The notes under the pieces were generated by a model. The model saw nothing but the letters and a program-made list of their open reading frames with translations. It searched no databases and was not told where the DNA came from. The translations under genes and the position numbers were made by a program. A DNA stretch of 64,000 nt from Helicobacter marmotae. Its GTDB lineage: Bacteria; Campylobacterota; Campylobacteria; Campylobacterales; Helicobacteraceae. Of the stretch, positions 1 through 8,507 are shown one piece after another (positions within the stretch are counted from its first letter, which is position 1; the number at the start of each line of letters is the position of its first letter). Location: the NCBI RefSeq assembly GCF_003364255.1, contig NZ_NXLR01000001.1:186001-250000 (forward strand), read 5' to 3'.

Positions 1-411
1 GAGCATATTGAGGCATGTAAGCAGAGCTTTGTGGTGTTAAGCGAAAATATGGGGAATACAGAGAATGTCGCTTCGGTGGTGTTTGATGTATCAAAGCAGC
101 TTCAAACGCATATTGATGTGTATGATTATGATACAGATGCGTCCTATCATAATGAAATTGTGCAGAGATATGAAGAGCTTAGCCGTATTTTTGAATGCCA
201 AATGCACACGATACAAACTGATGAGAAAAATCCTATTTTATACCTGCAAGATAGCTTTATCCCTTATTTGTGCTTTGTGCCTTTTGAGCGCAATATCTCC
301 CGCACGAAGTTTTTTTCATTTTTCTCTACTGATGTGCATAAGATTGCCTCTATGAATAATAAAAACCCCCAAATTTTTATCCCGCTCTCTCAAGGCAAGC
401 AGAAAGGATAA
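1..411 (+). CDS. COG3400-type (TrkA-N-like) hypothetical, 3' end only
   Basis: The open frame runs in from the left edge, so only the last 136 codons are visible and the start is outside the window. The visible C-terminus has no membrane segment and no clear catalytic motif. The call rests on context: in Helicobacter, as I recall, the gene directly before aroB (HP0282) encodes a conserved COG3400 protein related to potassium-uptake nucleotide-binding domains. It ends 3 nt before aroB, which suggests one transcript with the genes downstream. The GTG at 31 is internal to the frame and unlikely to be the true start. Function is not established from this fragment. Confidence 0.7.
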   Translation, partial: EHIEACKQSFVVLSENMGNTENVASVVFDVSKQLQTHIDVYDYDTDASYHNEIVQRYEELSRIFECQMHTIQTDEKNPILYLQDSFIPYLCFVPFERNISRTKFFSFFSTDVHKIASMNNKNPQIFIPLSQGKQKG

Positions 412-414
412 GGT

Positions 415-1470
415 ATGACTATAGAGATTCAAACCCAAAGTGCGCAATACCCTATTCATATTGGCGCCATCCCTACTCTAGAATCCCCCCATAAGGTGCT
501 TATTGTCTCAAATCCTAAAGTTGCTGGGCTGTATTTAGAGCGGGTTTTAGCACATATCCGCGCTAAAGAAGTCTATGTGTGTATTATCCCCGATGGCGAG
601 CAGTATAAGAATATGCAAAGTATAGAGCATATCCTTGAATGTGCCTTTTGTCATCATTTAGATAGAAAGTCTTTAATGATAGCTTTAGGCGGAGGCGTGA
701 TAGGCGATATGGTGGGGTTTGCAAGCGGTATTTATCAACGTGGCATTGATTTTATACAAATCCCCACTACACTTTTAGCACAAGTTGATGCCTCTGTGGG
801 CGGTAAATGCGGTATTAATAATGCTTTTGGCAAGAATCTTGTGGGGCTTTTTCATCAACCAAAGGCAGTGTATATTGACCCAAGTATGCTTGCTACACTC
901 CCTCCTAGAGAGTTTGGTGCGGGCATGGCAGAGATGATTAAAATGGCGGTGTGTTTTGATAGGGCATTTTTTGAAGAGTTGCTAAAAGCCCCCCTTAGGC
1001 TTGAAGATAGCGATACTTTAAGTGCAGCCATAGCTAGAAGCGTGAAGATAAAGGCAGAAGTTGTAAATGCTGATGAGAAAGAGCAAGGTATCCGCGCAGC
1101 ACTCAATTATGGGCATACTTTTGCTCACGTGATAGAGAATCTCACGCAATATAAGGAGTTCTTGCATGGGGAGGCAGTTAGCATAGGTATGTGTATGGCA
1201 AATGCCCTATCTTATGAATTAGGTATGCTCTCCCTTGATGAATGCCAAAGCATAGAGCATACGCTTAAAGCATATAATCTACCCACGCATTATGCTTTTA
1301 AAAACCCCCAGCATTTTTATGAAAAATTTTACCTTGATAAAAAAAGCACAGATTCTAAGATTATGTTTGTTCTCCCAAATGGTATTGGTGGGGTTAAACT
1401 CTGCTCAGATATACCTAAAGAGCGTGTATTAAAGGTATTAGCTTCTATGGGTGGCAAGAATGAGGATTGA
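415..1470 (+). CDS. aroB: 3-dehydroquinate synthase
   Basis: AroB converts DAHP to 3-dehydroquinate, the second step of the shikimate pathway, in the cytosol with NAD and a divalent metal. At 351 residues the length is normal. The NAD-binding glycine loop GGGVIGDM is near residues 92-99, followed by IPTTLLAQVDASVGGKCGIN. The metal ligands are visible as the Glu of GMAEMIK, the His of LNYGHTFAH and the His of LHGEA. The ATG at 415 follows an AAGGATAAGG ribosome-binding site. Its 3' end overlaps the next gene. aroC, for the last shikimate step, is elsewhere in the window at 48425. Confidence 0.97.
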   Translation: MTIEIQTQSAQYPIHIGAIPTLESPHKVLIVSNPKVAGLYLERVLAHIRAKEVYVCIIPDGEQYKNMQSIEHILECAFCHHLDRKSLMIALGGGVIGDMVGFASGIYQRGIDFIQIPTTLLAQVDASVGGKCGINNAFGKNLVGLFHQPKAVYIDPSMLATLPPREFGAGMAEMIKMAVCFDRAFFEELLKAPLRLEDSDTLSAAIARSVKIKAEVVNADEKEQGIRAALNYGHTFAHVIENLTQYKEFLHGEAVSIGMCMANALSYELGMLSLDECQSIEHTLKAYNLPTHYAFKNPQHFYEKFYLDKKSTDSKIMFVLPNGIGGVKLCSDIPKERVLKVLASMGGKNED

Positions 1471-3034
1471 AAGGGTTGTTTGCTTTTTGCTTTTTTTTGT
1501 CTATGTGACTATCGCACAAGATGGCATAAAGGGGCAAATAGAGCAAATTAACAAAGAGCTTGCAAGAAGCCATAATGTATGGCTCAAGCACTATATGAGT
1601 TTGCAAAGCTATAATGATATAGTCCATGAGCTAAATGCGCTTAAAGAGGAGATTCAGTCCCAGCCAAACCCATCGCGCTCGCTTACTCATCGTATAGAGA
1701 CACTCCAAAGGCAGCAGAATCTCCTTAAAGATTATGCCAAAGAGCCCTATAAGGCGCTCCTAGAAGTGAAAACTATCGAGGATATTCCCGAAATTACTAA
1801 TCCATTTTTAATCTTAAGTGGGTATTCCTTTATGAAATTGCTAAGAGAGCAGCAAGATATGCTCCAAAACAATCAAGAGAGTTTGCAAGCCTTGCTTGAT
1901 ATGGTGCGCAAAAAGTATGAGCTTTTGCTTGAGTTAAGCTATGTAGATAAATCTGTTGATGTAGCCAATGAAATAGCCTCTACGCAGAGAATGCTCGAAG
2001 AGCTTCTTGGCACGCAAAAGATTTTAGAGACTTCTATGGATATTTATGCCCAAGAGACAGAAAATATCCATACAAAGCTCACCAATCAAATCAAAAACCA
2101 AGTGGTAAAGATAGCCTATGTAGGGGTCGGGATTCTTATTACGATTTTGCTTGCGTTTTTATTTAAACTCACTTTGCGTAAATATATCCTTGATACGGAT
2201 AGAATCTACACAGCAAGCAAGGTGATTAACTTCTTAAATATCACTATTATCGTGTTTATCTTGCTTTTTAGCTATATGGAGAATGTAACCTATCTCGTGG
2301 CGATTGTGGGGTTTGCATCAGCGGGGCTTGCTATTGCGATGAAAGATTTGTTTATGAGTGTGCTGGGCTGGTTTGTGATTATCTTAGGGGGCAGCGTGCA
2401 TGTGGGCGATAGAGTGCGAGTGGTGAAAGATAATAGCATTTATGTGGGCGATGTGTTGGATATTTCTATGCTTAGAATCACGCTTTTTGAAGATGTAACA
2501 CTCACTAGCTATATGGAAAATCGCCGTGCAGGTCGCATTATTTTTGTCCCTAATAATTATATTTTTACCACTATGTTTGCTAATTACACGCATGGAGGGC
2601 TTAAAACCGTCTGGGATGGCATAGATTTTAGCATTACTTTTGATAGTAATTACAAAAAGGCGCTTAAAATCGCCACAGATATAGGCAAAAAATATGCTAA
2701 AGGCTATACAGAAATGGTGCGCAAGCAAGTACATCGTATGCGTGATAAATATTCCTTGCGTAATCCTAATTTAGAGGTGCGCAGTTATTGTATGATTGAG
2801 CCAAATGGGTTTAGAATCTCGCTTTGGTATCAGACCAATGCTTATGCTACACTTGCTTTGCGTAGCACAATTTCAGGGGAGATTATAGAGCGCATTCTTA
2901 AAGAAGATGATATACATATCGCCTATCCTACAAGCAAGGTCGTAACGGGTGCAGATGGCTTAGGTGGAGAAGAAAAGCCAACAGAAAGTAAGGCTGTGCT
3001 AGGGGCAGCAAGTATAGATAAGGATATGAGTTGA
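1460..3034 (+). CDS. MscS-family mechanosensitive ion channel
   Basis: This is a membrane channel that would open under membrane tension to release solutes. The ATG at 1460 gives a clean signal peptide (FLLFFVYVTIA, then QD). The GTG at 1451 in the same frame is less likely. A long helical, probably periplasmic region (about residues 20-200) is followed by hydrophobic segments near VGVGILITILLAFLF and FLNITIIVFILLFSY. Then comes the MscS pore helix and beta domain, GFASAGLAIAMKDLFMSVLG and GDRVRV. The protein has 524 residues. It overlaps aroB by 11 nt and its stop overlaps the TTG start of mtaB, so the genes are probably translationally coupled. It corresponds to HP0284 in gene order. Confidence 0.9.
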   Translation: MRIERVVCFLLFFVYVTIAQDGIKGQIEQINKELARSHNVWLKHYMSLQSYNDIVHELNALKEEIQSQPNPSRSLTHRIETLQRQQNLLKDYAKEPYKALLEVKTIEDIPEITNPFLILSGYSFMKLLREQQDMLQNNQESLQALLDMVRKKYELLLELSYVDKSVDVANEIASTQRMLEELLGTQKILETSMDIYAQETENIHTKLTNQIKNQVVKIAYVGVGILITILLAFLFKLTLRKYILDTDRIYTASKVINFLNITIIVFILLFSYMENVTYLVAIVGFASAGLAIAMKDLFMSVLGWFVIILGGSVHVGDRVRVVKDNSIYVGDVLDISMLRITLFEDVTLTSYMENRRAGRIIFVPNNYIFTTMFANYTHGGLKTVWDGIDFSITFDSNYKKALKIATDIGKKYAKGYTEMVRKQVHRMRDKYSLRNPNLEVRSYCMIEPNGFRISLWYQTNAYATLALRSTISGEIIERILKEDDIHIAYPTSKVVTGADGLGGEEKPTESKAVLGAASIDKDMS

Positions 3035-4299
3035 GCAAAGCAAAAGTATATTTTAAAACCTTTGGTTGTCGCACCAATTTGTTTGATACGCAGGTAATGA
3101 AGAGCAATATTGCGCGCTTTGAATGTGTAGAAGATGAAGCAAAGGCAGATATAGTGGTTGTGAATTCTTGCACGGTTACTAATGGCGCAGATAGCGGCGT
3201 GCGGAGTTATCTTAATAAAATGCAGCATTTAAATAAAAAGGTCTATCTTACCGGCTGTGGTGTGGGCACAAGAGGCGAGGAGATATTTAAGCAAAATCTA
3301 GCACACGGGGTATTTGCCCATAGCTTTAAAGAATCTATTGATGAATTTTTAGCCAAAAAAGAGCGATTTTTCTACCCAGAGGAGAATCCTCAACACATCG
3401 ATAGCACATTTATCGCTCAATTTGCCAATAAATCTCGAGCGTTTTTAAAAATACAAGAGGGCTGTGATTTTGCATGCAGTTATTGTGTGATACCCTCTGT
3501 GAGAGGTAAGGCGCGCTCTTATCCTAAAGAGAAGATTCTAAAGCAAATATGTGATTTAAGCGAAAATGGCATTAGCGAAGTAGTGCTTACAGGCACCAAT
3601 GTAGGAAGCTATGGAGTGGATTTAGAGCATTATAAGCTTGCTGATTTGATTAGAGATATAGACGCACTTGGGGTCATTAAGCGCTTGCGTATAGGGAGCT
3701 TAGAGCCTAGCCAAATTGATAGTGAGCTTAAAGATGCTCTGATGTTGCCCATTATAGAGAGGCATTTGCATATCGCCCTGCAGCACACAAGCAATACTAT
3801 GCTTACTTTAATGAATCGTGCTAATCGCGTGGAGAGTGATTTAGAGCTATTTAGTGCATTTGCTAAAGAGGGCTTTTGCTTGGGAAGTGATTTGATACTA
3901 GGACACCCCGGGGAGAGTGAAGCGGTATGGGAAGAGGCTTTAGAGAACTTTAAGCAATTCCCCCTTACGCATTTGCACCCTTTTATTTATTCTAAACGTG
4001 ATGGCACGCCATCAAGCAAACTTAAAAACCAAGTGCCAGGTAATGTAGCTAAAGCCCGCCTTCACATACTTAAAGACATCATCGCACATAATAATTGGGA
4101 GTTTAGAAAGAAGCATTATGTGCCCTTATCTGTGCTATGTGAAAGCAAAGTTGCAGGGGAGGAGGGCTTTATTTATAATGGACTAGATCAGTTTTTTAAC
4201 CGCTTTCACTTCCAAAGTAAGCAAGCAAATTTAGAGGGGCAGTGGTTTTGTTTTAGCAAGTATCAAATAGAAAGAGAGGGTAATCATGGCAACATCTAG
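3031..4299 (+). CDS. mtaB: tRNA t6A37 methylthiotransferase MtaB
   Basis: MtaB is a radical-SAM enzyme that adds a methylthio group to t6A at position 37 of tRNAs, giving ms2t6A. The N-terminal MTTase domain carries three cluster cysteines (C13, C47, C76). The radical-SAM motif is CDFACSYC (C145, C149, C152), followed by IPSVRGKARS, typical of the MtaB/MiaB group. Translation appears to start at TTG 3031, which overlaps the mscS stop as TTGA; no ATG fits the conserved start KVYFKTFGCRTN. Length is 422 residues. It overlaps the FtsH-like gene by 14 nt. Confidence 0.93.
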   Translation: MSKAKVYFKTFGCRTNLFDTQVMKSNIARFECVEDEAKADIVVVNSCTVTNGADSGVRSYLNKMQHLNKKVYLTGCGVGTRGEEIFKQNLAHGVFAHSFKESIDEFLAKKERFFYPEENPQHIDSTFIAQFANKSRAFLKIQEGCDFACSYCVIPSVRGKARSYPKEKILKQICDLSENGISEVVLTGTNVGSYGVDLEHYKLADLIRDIDALGVIKRLRIGSLEPSQIDSELKDALMLPIIERHLHIALQHTSNTMLTLMNRANRVESDLELFSAFAKEGFCLGSDLILGHPGESEAVWEEALENFKQFPLTHLHPFIYSKRDGTPSSKLKNQVPGNVAKARLHILKDIIAHNNWEFRKKHYVPLSVLCESKVAGEEGFIYNGLDQFFNRFHFQSKQANLEGQWFCFSKYQIEREGNHGNI

Positions 4300-5962
4300 A
4301 AGCCTTATTGTAGGGGTTTTTGCCCTCATTGTAGTGGTGGTTTTAAGTATAGTGCTTATACTCCGCGATAGCACGCAGCTCCTTAGCGCTAAAGAAGCCC
4401 AAGCACTCTTTAAAAGCGCAGAAGTGCATGACGTGAGGGCAGATGATGAGTATGTGTATTTTACCCTCAAAGATAAATCATACAAAGTCTATATACACTC
4501 CCTCCCTCCGCAAATGTGGAATTATAATTTCCCCATTCGTGTGAAAAATAGCCATATTTTTGGTGATATTTTAAGTGAGTTAGGGATTATTATCGTCGTG
4601 CTTTTGGGTATAAGTGTGCTTTTTCAAGCTATACGTTTGCTTTTGTTTAAACCCTCTCCTAAAATATCAAAACCCCCCGCTGATATAGTGCGTGAGAGTG
4701 AGGCTCCACTTTTAGAATCTTCTTATATGCCCATAAGCAGTCCTGTGCGCTTTAAAGATGTGGCGGGCATTAGTGAAGTCAAAGAAGAGCTTTTAGAGAT
4801 TATTGATTATTTGAGAAATCCAAAGCGCTATCAAGATTTGGGCATAGCCTTGCCTAAGGGCGTGCTTTTGGTAGGACCTCCGGGTGTAGGGAAAACGATG
4901 ATTGCTAAGGCAGTGGCTGGTGAAGCGGGTGTGCCGTTTTTTTATCAAAGTGGTTCAAGCTTTGTGCAAGTGTATGTAGGTATGGGAGCAAAGAGGGTGA
5001 GAGAGCTTTTTAGTAAAGCAAAGGCTAGGGCTCCGAGCATTATTTTTATCGATGAGATTGATGCTGTGGGGAAAGCACGCGGTAACACTCGCAGTGATGA
5101 GCGTGAAGCTACACTTAATCAACTTTTAACCGAGATGGATGGTTTTGAAGATTCTAGCGGGGTGATAGTCATCGCAGCGACTAATAAAATGGAGGTGCTT
5201 GATGAAGCACTTTTACGAAGTGGGCGCTTTGATAGGAGAATCTATGTAGAACTCCCCAATTTGCAAGAGAGGGAACGTATTTTAGAGCTTTATTTAATGG
5301 GCAAAAAGCATGAGCTAGATATACAAGAAATCGCTAAATTATGCGTGGGCTTTAGCGGGGCGGCTTTGGCAGCACTTGTGAATGAAAGTGCGCTAAATGC
5401 ACTCAGGCGCAAATCAAATGTGATACAAAGAGAAGATATTTTAGCCACAAAAGATAAAGTCCTTATAGGCAAAAAGAAAACCCTCTCTTTAAGTGAGAAA
5501 GAAAAGGAGATTTTGGCTCTTTATCAAGGGGCAAAGGCATTGAGTGCATATTGGCTTGATGTAGATTTTGACAAAATTGCCCTTGTGAGTGAGAGCTTTA
5601 GGCAGGTAGATAAGGAGCTTGTAAGCAAGCAAGAGCTTATGGCAAAGATTAAAGTCGCCCTCAGCGGCAATATAGCCGTGTATTGCGTTTATGGGCAGAC
5701 TTTTAGCAATGCTAAAGATGATATAGCCCTAGCATTAGAGATAGCTAGAGAGATGTGTGAGCATTATGGTATGAGCGGGCGGTTTTTAAGCGATAGTAGC
5801 GATATAGCGGCTATTTTAGAGGAAGCAAAAAGAGAAATGCAGGATTTTATTAGCAATTCTAAAGCCGTGCTTTTGCATATTTCTCGTGCTTTATTAGAAA
5901 GGGAGCGCTTAAGCAAGGAGGAGATTAAAGAGCTTTATGAAAGCGTACATGAGCGCATATGA
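4286..5962 (+). CDS. FtsH-like membrane AAA ATPase lacking the HEXXH zinc motif
   Basis: The layout is that of FtsH: an N-terminal membrane helix (residues 7-27), a small extracytoplasmic domain, a second helix (about 98-121), an AAA module and a C-terminal M41-like domain. Walker A (GPPGVGKT, 197-204), Walker B (IIFIDEIDA) and the arginine-finger region (RSGRFDRR) are intact, so ATPase activity is expected. Where FtsH has HEAGH, this protein reads YQGAK (413-417). The downstream acidic position survives in AKDDIALALEIA. It should therefore unfold or remodel substrates without metalloprotease activity. It corresponds by position to HP0286, and a catalytically normal FtsH is presumably encoded elsewhere. 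The 558-residue length is slightly short for FtsH. Confidence 0.9.
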   Translation: MATSRSLIVGVFALIVVVVLSIVLILRDSTQLLSAKEAQALFKSAEVHDVRADDEYVYFTLKDKSYKVYIHSLPPQMWNYNFPIRVKNSHIFGDILSELGIIIVVLLGISVLFQAIRLLLFKPSPKISKPPADIVRESEAPLLESSYMPISSPVRFKDVAGISEVKEELLEIIDYLRNPKRYQDLGIALPKGVLLVGPPGVGKTMIAKAVAGEAGVPFFYQSGSSFVQVYVGMGAKRVRELFSKAKARAPSIIFIDEIDAVGKARGNTRSDEREATLNQLLTEMDGFEDSSGVIVIAATNKMEVLDEALLRSGRFDRRIYVELPNLQERERILELYLMGKKHELDIQEIAKLCVGFSGAALAALVNESALNALRRKSNVIQREDILATKDKVLIGKKKTLSLSEKEKEILALYQGAKALSAYWLDVDFDKIALVSESFRQVDKELVSKQELMAKIKVALSGNIAVYCVYGQTFSNAKDDIALALEIAREMCEHYGMSGRFLSDSSDIAAILEEAKREMQDFISNSKAVLLHISRALLERERLSKEEIKELYESVHERI

Positions 5963-6326
5963 TATTAGGGCAATTCTAAAGGCAGAAATTGCTCCATATA
6001 TACATAATCCTTATGTGCTTGTGGGCTTTGGCAATGGTGGATTTTGGGAGGGAATTTCACTTTGTGGCACAAAGGCGGCTTTAGCTAGGGCATTAGCACT
6101 TTTAGCCAATCACAAGCGATTGCAAAAACTTATTTTAATCGCTCCTTGTGAGGATATTTTAGAATCTCTAGAGGATATAGCATTTTTATGCGCTTGCGGT
6201 GTGAGCATTGATATTTATATTGGCTCAAAAGATAATCACGCTCAAGCAATTATAGAATCTTTACGCCCTTTTGCTGTGCTGCGCTATTATAAAGATGTTG
6301 CTTTTATGGATAAAAGTGCATTTTAG
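5937..6326 (+). CDS. Unrecognised 129-residue protein after the FtsH-like gene
   Basis: I do not recognise this family. It overlaps the end of the FtsH-like gene by 26 nt and is the last gene of the string, in the place of HP0287. The start is uncertain: ATG 5937 or ATG 5949. Neither has a strong ribosome-binding site; AAAGAG sits four nt before 5937. The sequence reads as alternating alpha/beta: VGFGNGGFWEGISL, then KLILIAPCEDIL, then VSIDIYIGSKDNHAQ. The last strand-turn with Asp and His recalls the tail of alpha/beta-hydrolase folds, but no nucleophile elbow is visible, so this is only a hint. No signal peptide or membrane helix. Confidence 0.7.
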   Translation: MKAYMSAYDIRAILKAEIAPYIHNPYVLVGFGNGGFWEGISLCGTKAALARALALLANHKRLQKLILIAPCEDILESLEDIAFLCACGVSIDIYIGSKDNHAQAIIESLRPFAVLRYYKDVAFMDKSAF

Positions 6327-6348
6327 CTTGAAGCTACCCTAAGAATTG

Positions 6349-6413
6349 CCAAAAAGTGCGACTAGTGATTCCTTTAGAGATTCTTCGCCTAAAGGCTCAG
6401 AATGACAAACTTA
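6349..6413. repeat. Dispersed intergenic repeat, copy 1
   Basis: It starts with 23 nt (6349-6371) identical to 20450-20472, including AAAAAGTGCGACTAGTGATT. It continues with AGAGATTCTTCG, a short variable hairpin (CGCCTAAAGGC-like) and GAATGACAAACTT. The same blocks recur in other gaps of the window. Confidence 0.7.
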
Positions 6414-6503
6414 CCACCTTACCACACAGGCGAAAAACCAAAACCACCCAAAAGGGTAGAAAAGTCAAAAATAGTGCCCCCCGAAAGGCGCTTTAGGCGC
6501 GAA

Positions 6504-6520
6504 GCGGGATTTATTCCCGC
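6504..6520. repeat. GC hairpin GCGGGA/TCCCGC
   Basis: A six-bp perfect stem GCGGGA-TCCCGC with a five-nt loop. No U-tract follows on either strand, so it is not a classical terminator. Confidence 0.5.
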
Positions 6521-6645
6521 GAGCAAGACATTAAATCAAATTGAGTACCCCCCGCAAGGTGCTTTGGCATTTCATAATCAAGCCCTTAGAAAAAACGACT
6601 TGATGATAAGCCAAAGGCGCAAGCTTTAGTCAATCTTTGAGGGCG

Positions 6646-6670
6646 TTTGCAAAAATTCACTTTTTGCAAA
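6646..6670. repeat. Perfect 10-bp inverted repeat before ilvB
   Basis: TTTGCAAAAA and TTTTTGCAAA are exact inverted copies separated by TTCAC. The A and T runs on the two arms would let it act as a weak terminator in either direction, or as a protein-binding palindrome. It lies about 130 nt before the ilvB start. Confidence 0.5.
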
Positions 6671-6799
6671 CCAAGACATCAAATTAATAAATTTCAAATC
6701 TCAGAATCTGCAAATTTGGACAAATCATCATTTTGATTTAAGCAAAATTGGATATTATTTAGCCTTTATGCAACAACAATAGAGCAATAAGGGGTTTTA

Positions 6800-8497
6800 A
6801 TGAAGCAACTTACAGGCGCGCAAATGGTTATTGAAGCCTTGCACTTAGAGGGTGTCAAGGTGGTATTTGGCTATCCGGGCGGTGCGGTTTTACACATTTA
6901 TGATGAAATTTATAAACAACAATATTTTAACCATATCTTAGCGCGGCATGAGCAAGGTGCGGTGCATGCTGCTGATGGCTATGCGAGGGCAAGCGGTGAA
7001 GTGGGCGTGGCGATTATCACTTCTGGTCCGGGCTTTACAAATGCCATTACAGGCATTGCTACAGCTTATACAGATTCTATCCCGCTGGTGGTTATTAGCG
7101 GGCAAGTGCCTATCACGCAAATAGGAACCGATGCGTTTCAAGAAATTGATGCGGTGGGGATTTCCCGTCCTTGCACGAAGCATAATTTTTTAGTGCGCGA
7201 CATTGCTGAACTCCCTAGAATCTTAAAAGAAGCATTCTATATCGCAAGAAGCGGGAGGGCTGGTCCTGTGCTGGTGGATATTCCTAAGGATATTTCAGGG
7301 ACTTTAGGGAGCTTTGAGTATCCAGATTCTATTAGTTTGCAAAGTTATAAGCCCACTATTAAGGGCAATCCGCGTCAAATTAAAAAGCTATGTGAGGCGA
7401 TTATGCGCTCTCAAAAGCCTTTATTGTATATTGGCGGGGGGGCGATACTCTCTAATGCGAGCCAAAGTATCAGAGAGCTTGTTTCTCACACAGGAATCCC
7501 ATGCGTGGAGACTTTGCTTGGTTTAGGCGTGCTAGCCCATGATGATAAGCATTTGCTTGGAATGCTTGGTATGCATGGAAGTTATGGGGCAAATATGGCG
7601 GTGAGTGAGTGTGATTTACTTATATGTTTGGGTGCGCGCTTTGATGATAGGGTAACGGGCAAACTTAGTGAATTTGCCAAATATGCAAAGATTGCACATA
7701 TTGATGTTGATCCGAGCTCTATTGGTAAAATCGTGAGTGTGGATTACCCTATAGTTGGGGATTTAAAGCATGTTTTAGCAGATATGAGCCTTGAACTCAA
7801 ATCTTATGACCCTACCCATACTCAAGCATGGAGAGAGCATTTACAAACACTCTCAAAGCAGCACCCTTTAAGCTATGAGGATAGCGCAGATTCAATCAAA
7901 CCCCAATGGATTATCCAAAAGCTTGGGGAGCATTTAGGGGATAGGGCTATTATTACTACAGATGTGGGGCAGCATCAAATGTGGGCAGCGCAATTTTATC
8001 CCTTTAGCTTCCCGCGGCAGTTTTTGAGCAGTGGGGGGCTTGGTACAATGGGCTATGGGCTACCTGCAGCACTTGGGGCAAAGCTTGCAAGCCAAGATAA
8101 GATTATTATTAATATCACAGGCGATGGCTCTATATTAATGAATATACAAGAGCTTATGACATGCGTGGCGTATAATATCCCCATTATTAGCGTGATTTTA
8201 AATAATAATTATCTCGGTATGGTGAGGCAATGGCAGAGCTTTTTTTATCAAAATCGCTTCTCGCATGTGGATTTAAGTGCGCAGCCAGATTTTATTAAAT
8301 TGATAGAATCTTTTGGTGGGGTGGGATTTAGAGTGGAGCATAAAGATGAATTTAGCCCCGCTTTGCAAAAAGCGATAGATTCTCAAAAAGTGGCTTTTAT
8401 TGAAGTGATGATTGATAGGTTTGAAGATGTTTTGCCTATGGTGCCAAGCGGAGGGGCATTGCATGAAATGATACTCTCGCATAAACAAGCCGAGTAA
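6800..8497 (+). CDS. ilvB: Acetolactate synthase large (catalytic) subunit
   Basis: The ThDP-dependent enzyme condenses pyruvate with pyruvate or 2-oxobutanoate to make acetolactate or acetohydroxybutyrate for valine, leucine and isoleucine. The catalytic Glu is in RHEQGAVHAADGYARASG. The ThDP/Mg motif is GDGSILMNIQELMTCVAYNIPIISVILNNNYLG. FAD-type sequences such as GARFDDRVTG are present. Length 565 residues is normal. ATG 6800 follows AAGGGG. It is followed after 10 nt by its regulatory partner ilvN. Together with ilvA at 29623, it supplies the entry steps of branched-chain synthesis, which H. pylori lacks. Confidence 0.97.
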   Translation: MKQLTGAQMVIEALHLEGVKVVFGYPGGAVLHIYDEIYKQQYFNHILARHEQGAVHAADGYARASGEVGVAIITSGPGFTNAITGIATAYTDSIPLVVISGQVPITQIGTDAFQEIDAVGISRPCTKHNFLVRDIAELPRILKEAFYIARSGRAGPVLVDIPKDISGTLGSFEYPDSISLQSYKPTIKGNPRQIKKLCEAIMRSQKPLLYIGGGAILSNASQSIRELVSHTGIPCVETLLGLGVLAHDDKHLLGMLGMHGSYGANMAVSECDLLICLGARFDDRVTGKLSEFAKYAKIAHIDVDPSSIGKIVSVDYPIVGDLKHVLADMSLELKSYDPTHTQAWREHLQTLSKQHPLSYEDSADSIKPQWIIQKLGEHLGDRAIITTDVGQHQMWAAQFYPFSFPRQFLSSGGLGTMGYGLPAALGAKLASQDKIIINITGDGSILMNIQELMTCVAYNIPIISVILNNNYLGMVRQWQSFFYQNRFSHVDLSAQPDFIKLIESFGGVGFRVEHKDEFSPALQKAIDSQKVAFIEVMIDRFEDVLPMVPSGGALHEMILSHKQAE

Positions 8498-8507
8498 AGG
8501 AAGCAAA

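Larger units (their letters stand above)
6327..6799. other. Non-coding spacer before ilvB with repeat copy and hairpins
   Basis: This 473-nt gap holds a copy of the dispersed intergenic repeat (6349-6413), a GC-rich hairpin (6504-6520) and a perfect 10-bp-stem hairpin (6646-6670). A 75-codon open frame at 6402-6629 lacks a ribosome-binding site, starts inside the repeat and reads as low-complexity basic sequence; I do not call it a gene. An AT-rich stretch with TTGGATATTATT near 6749-6760 may be the ilvB promoter. A four-codon frame (Met-Gln-Gln-Gln) at 6768 has no branched-chain codons, so it does not look like a classical attenuation leader peptide. Confidence 0.6.

Noticed and set aside
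6478-6483. C6 run as a phase-variable tract
   Set aside because: Too short and not within or directly before a gene.
6402-6629. 75-codon open frame in the ilvB spacer
   Set aside because: It starts within a dispersed repeat, has no ribosome-binding site and crosses hairpins. Kept only as a note, since recurrence of the same peptide in other genomes would argue for a repeat and not a gene.
6768-6782. Short ATG frame before ilvB as an attenuation leader peptide
   Set aside because: It codes Met-Gln-Gln-Gln only, with no Ile, Val or Leu codons and no terminator after it.
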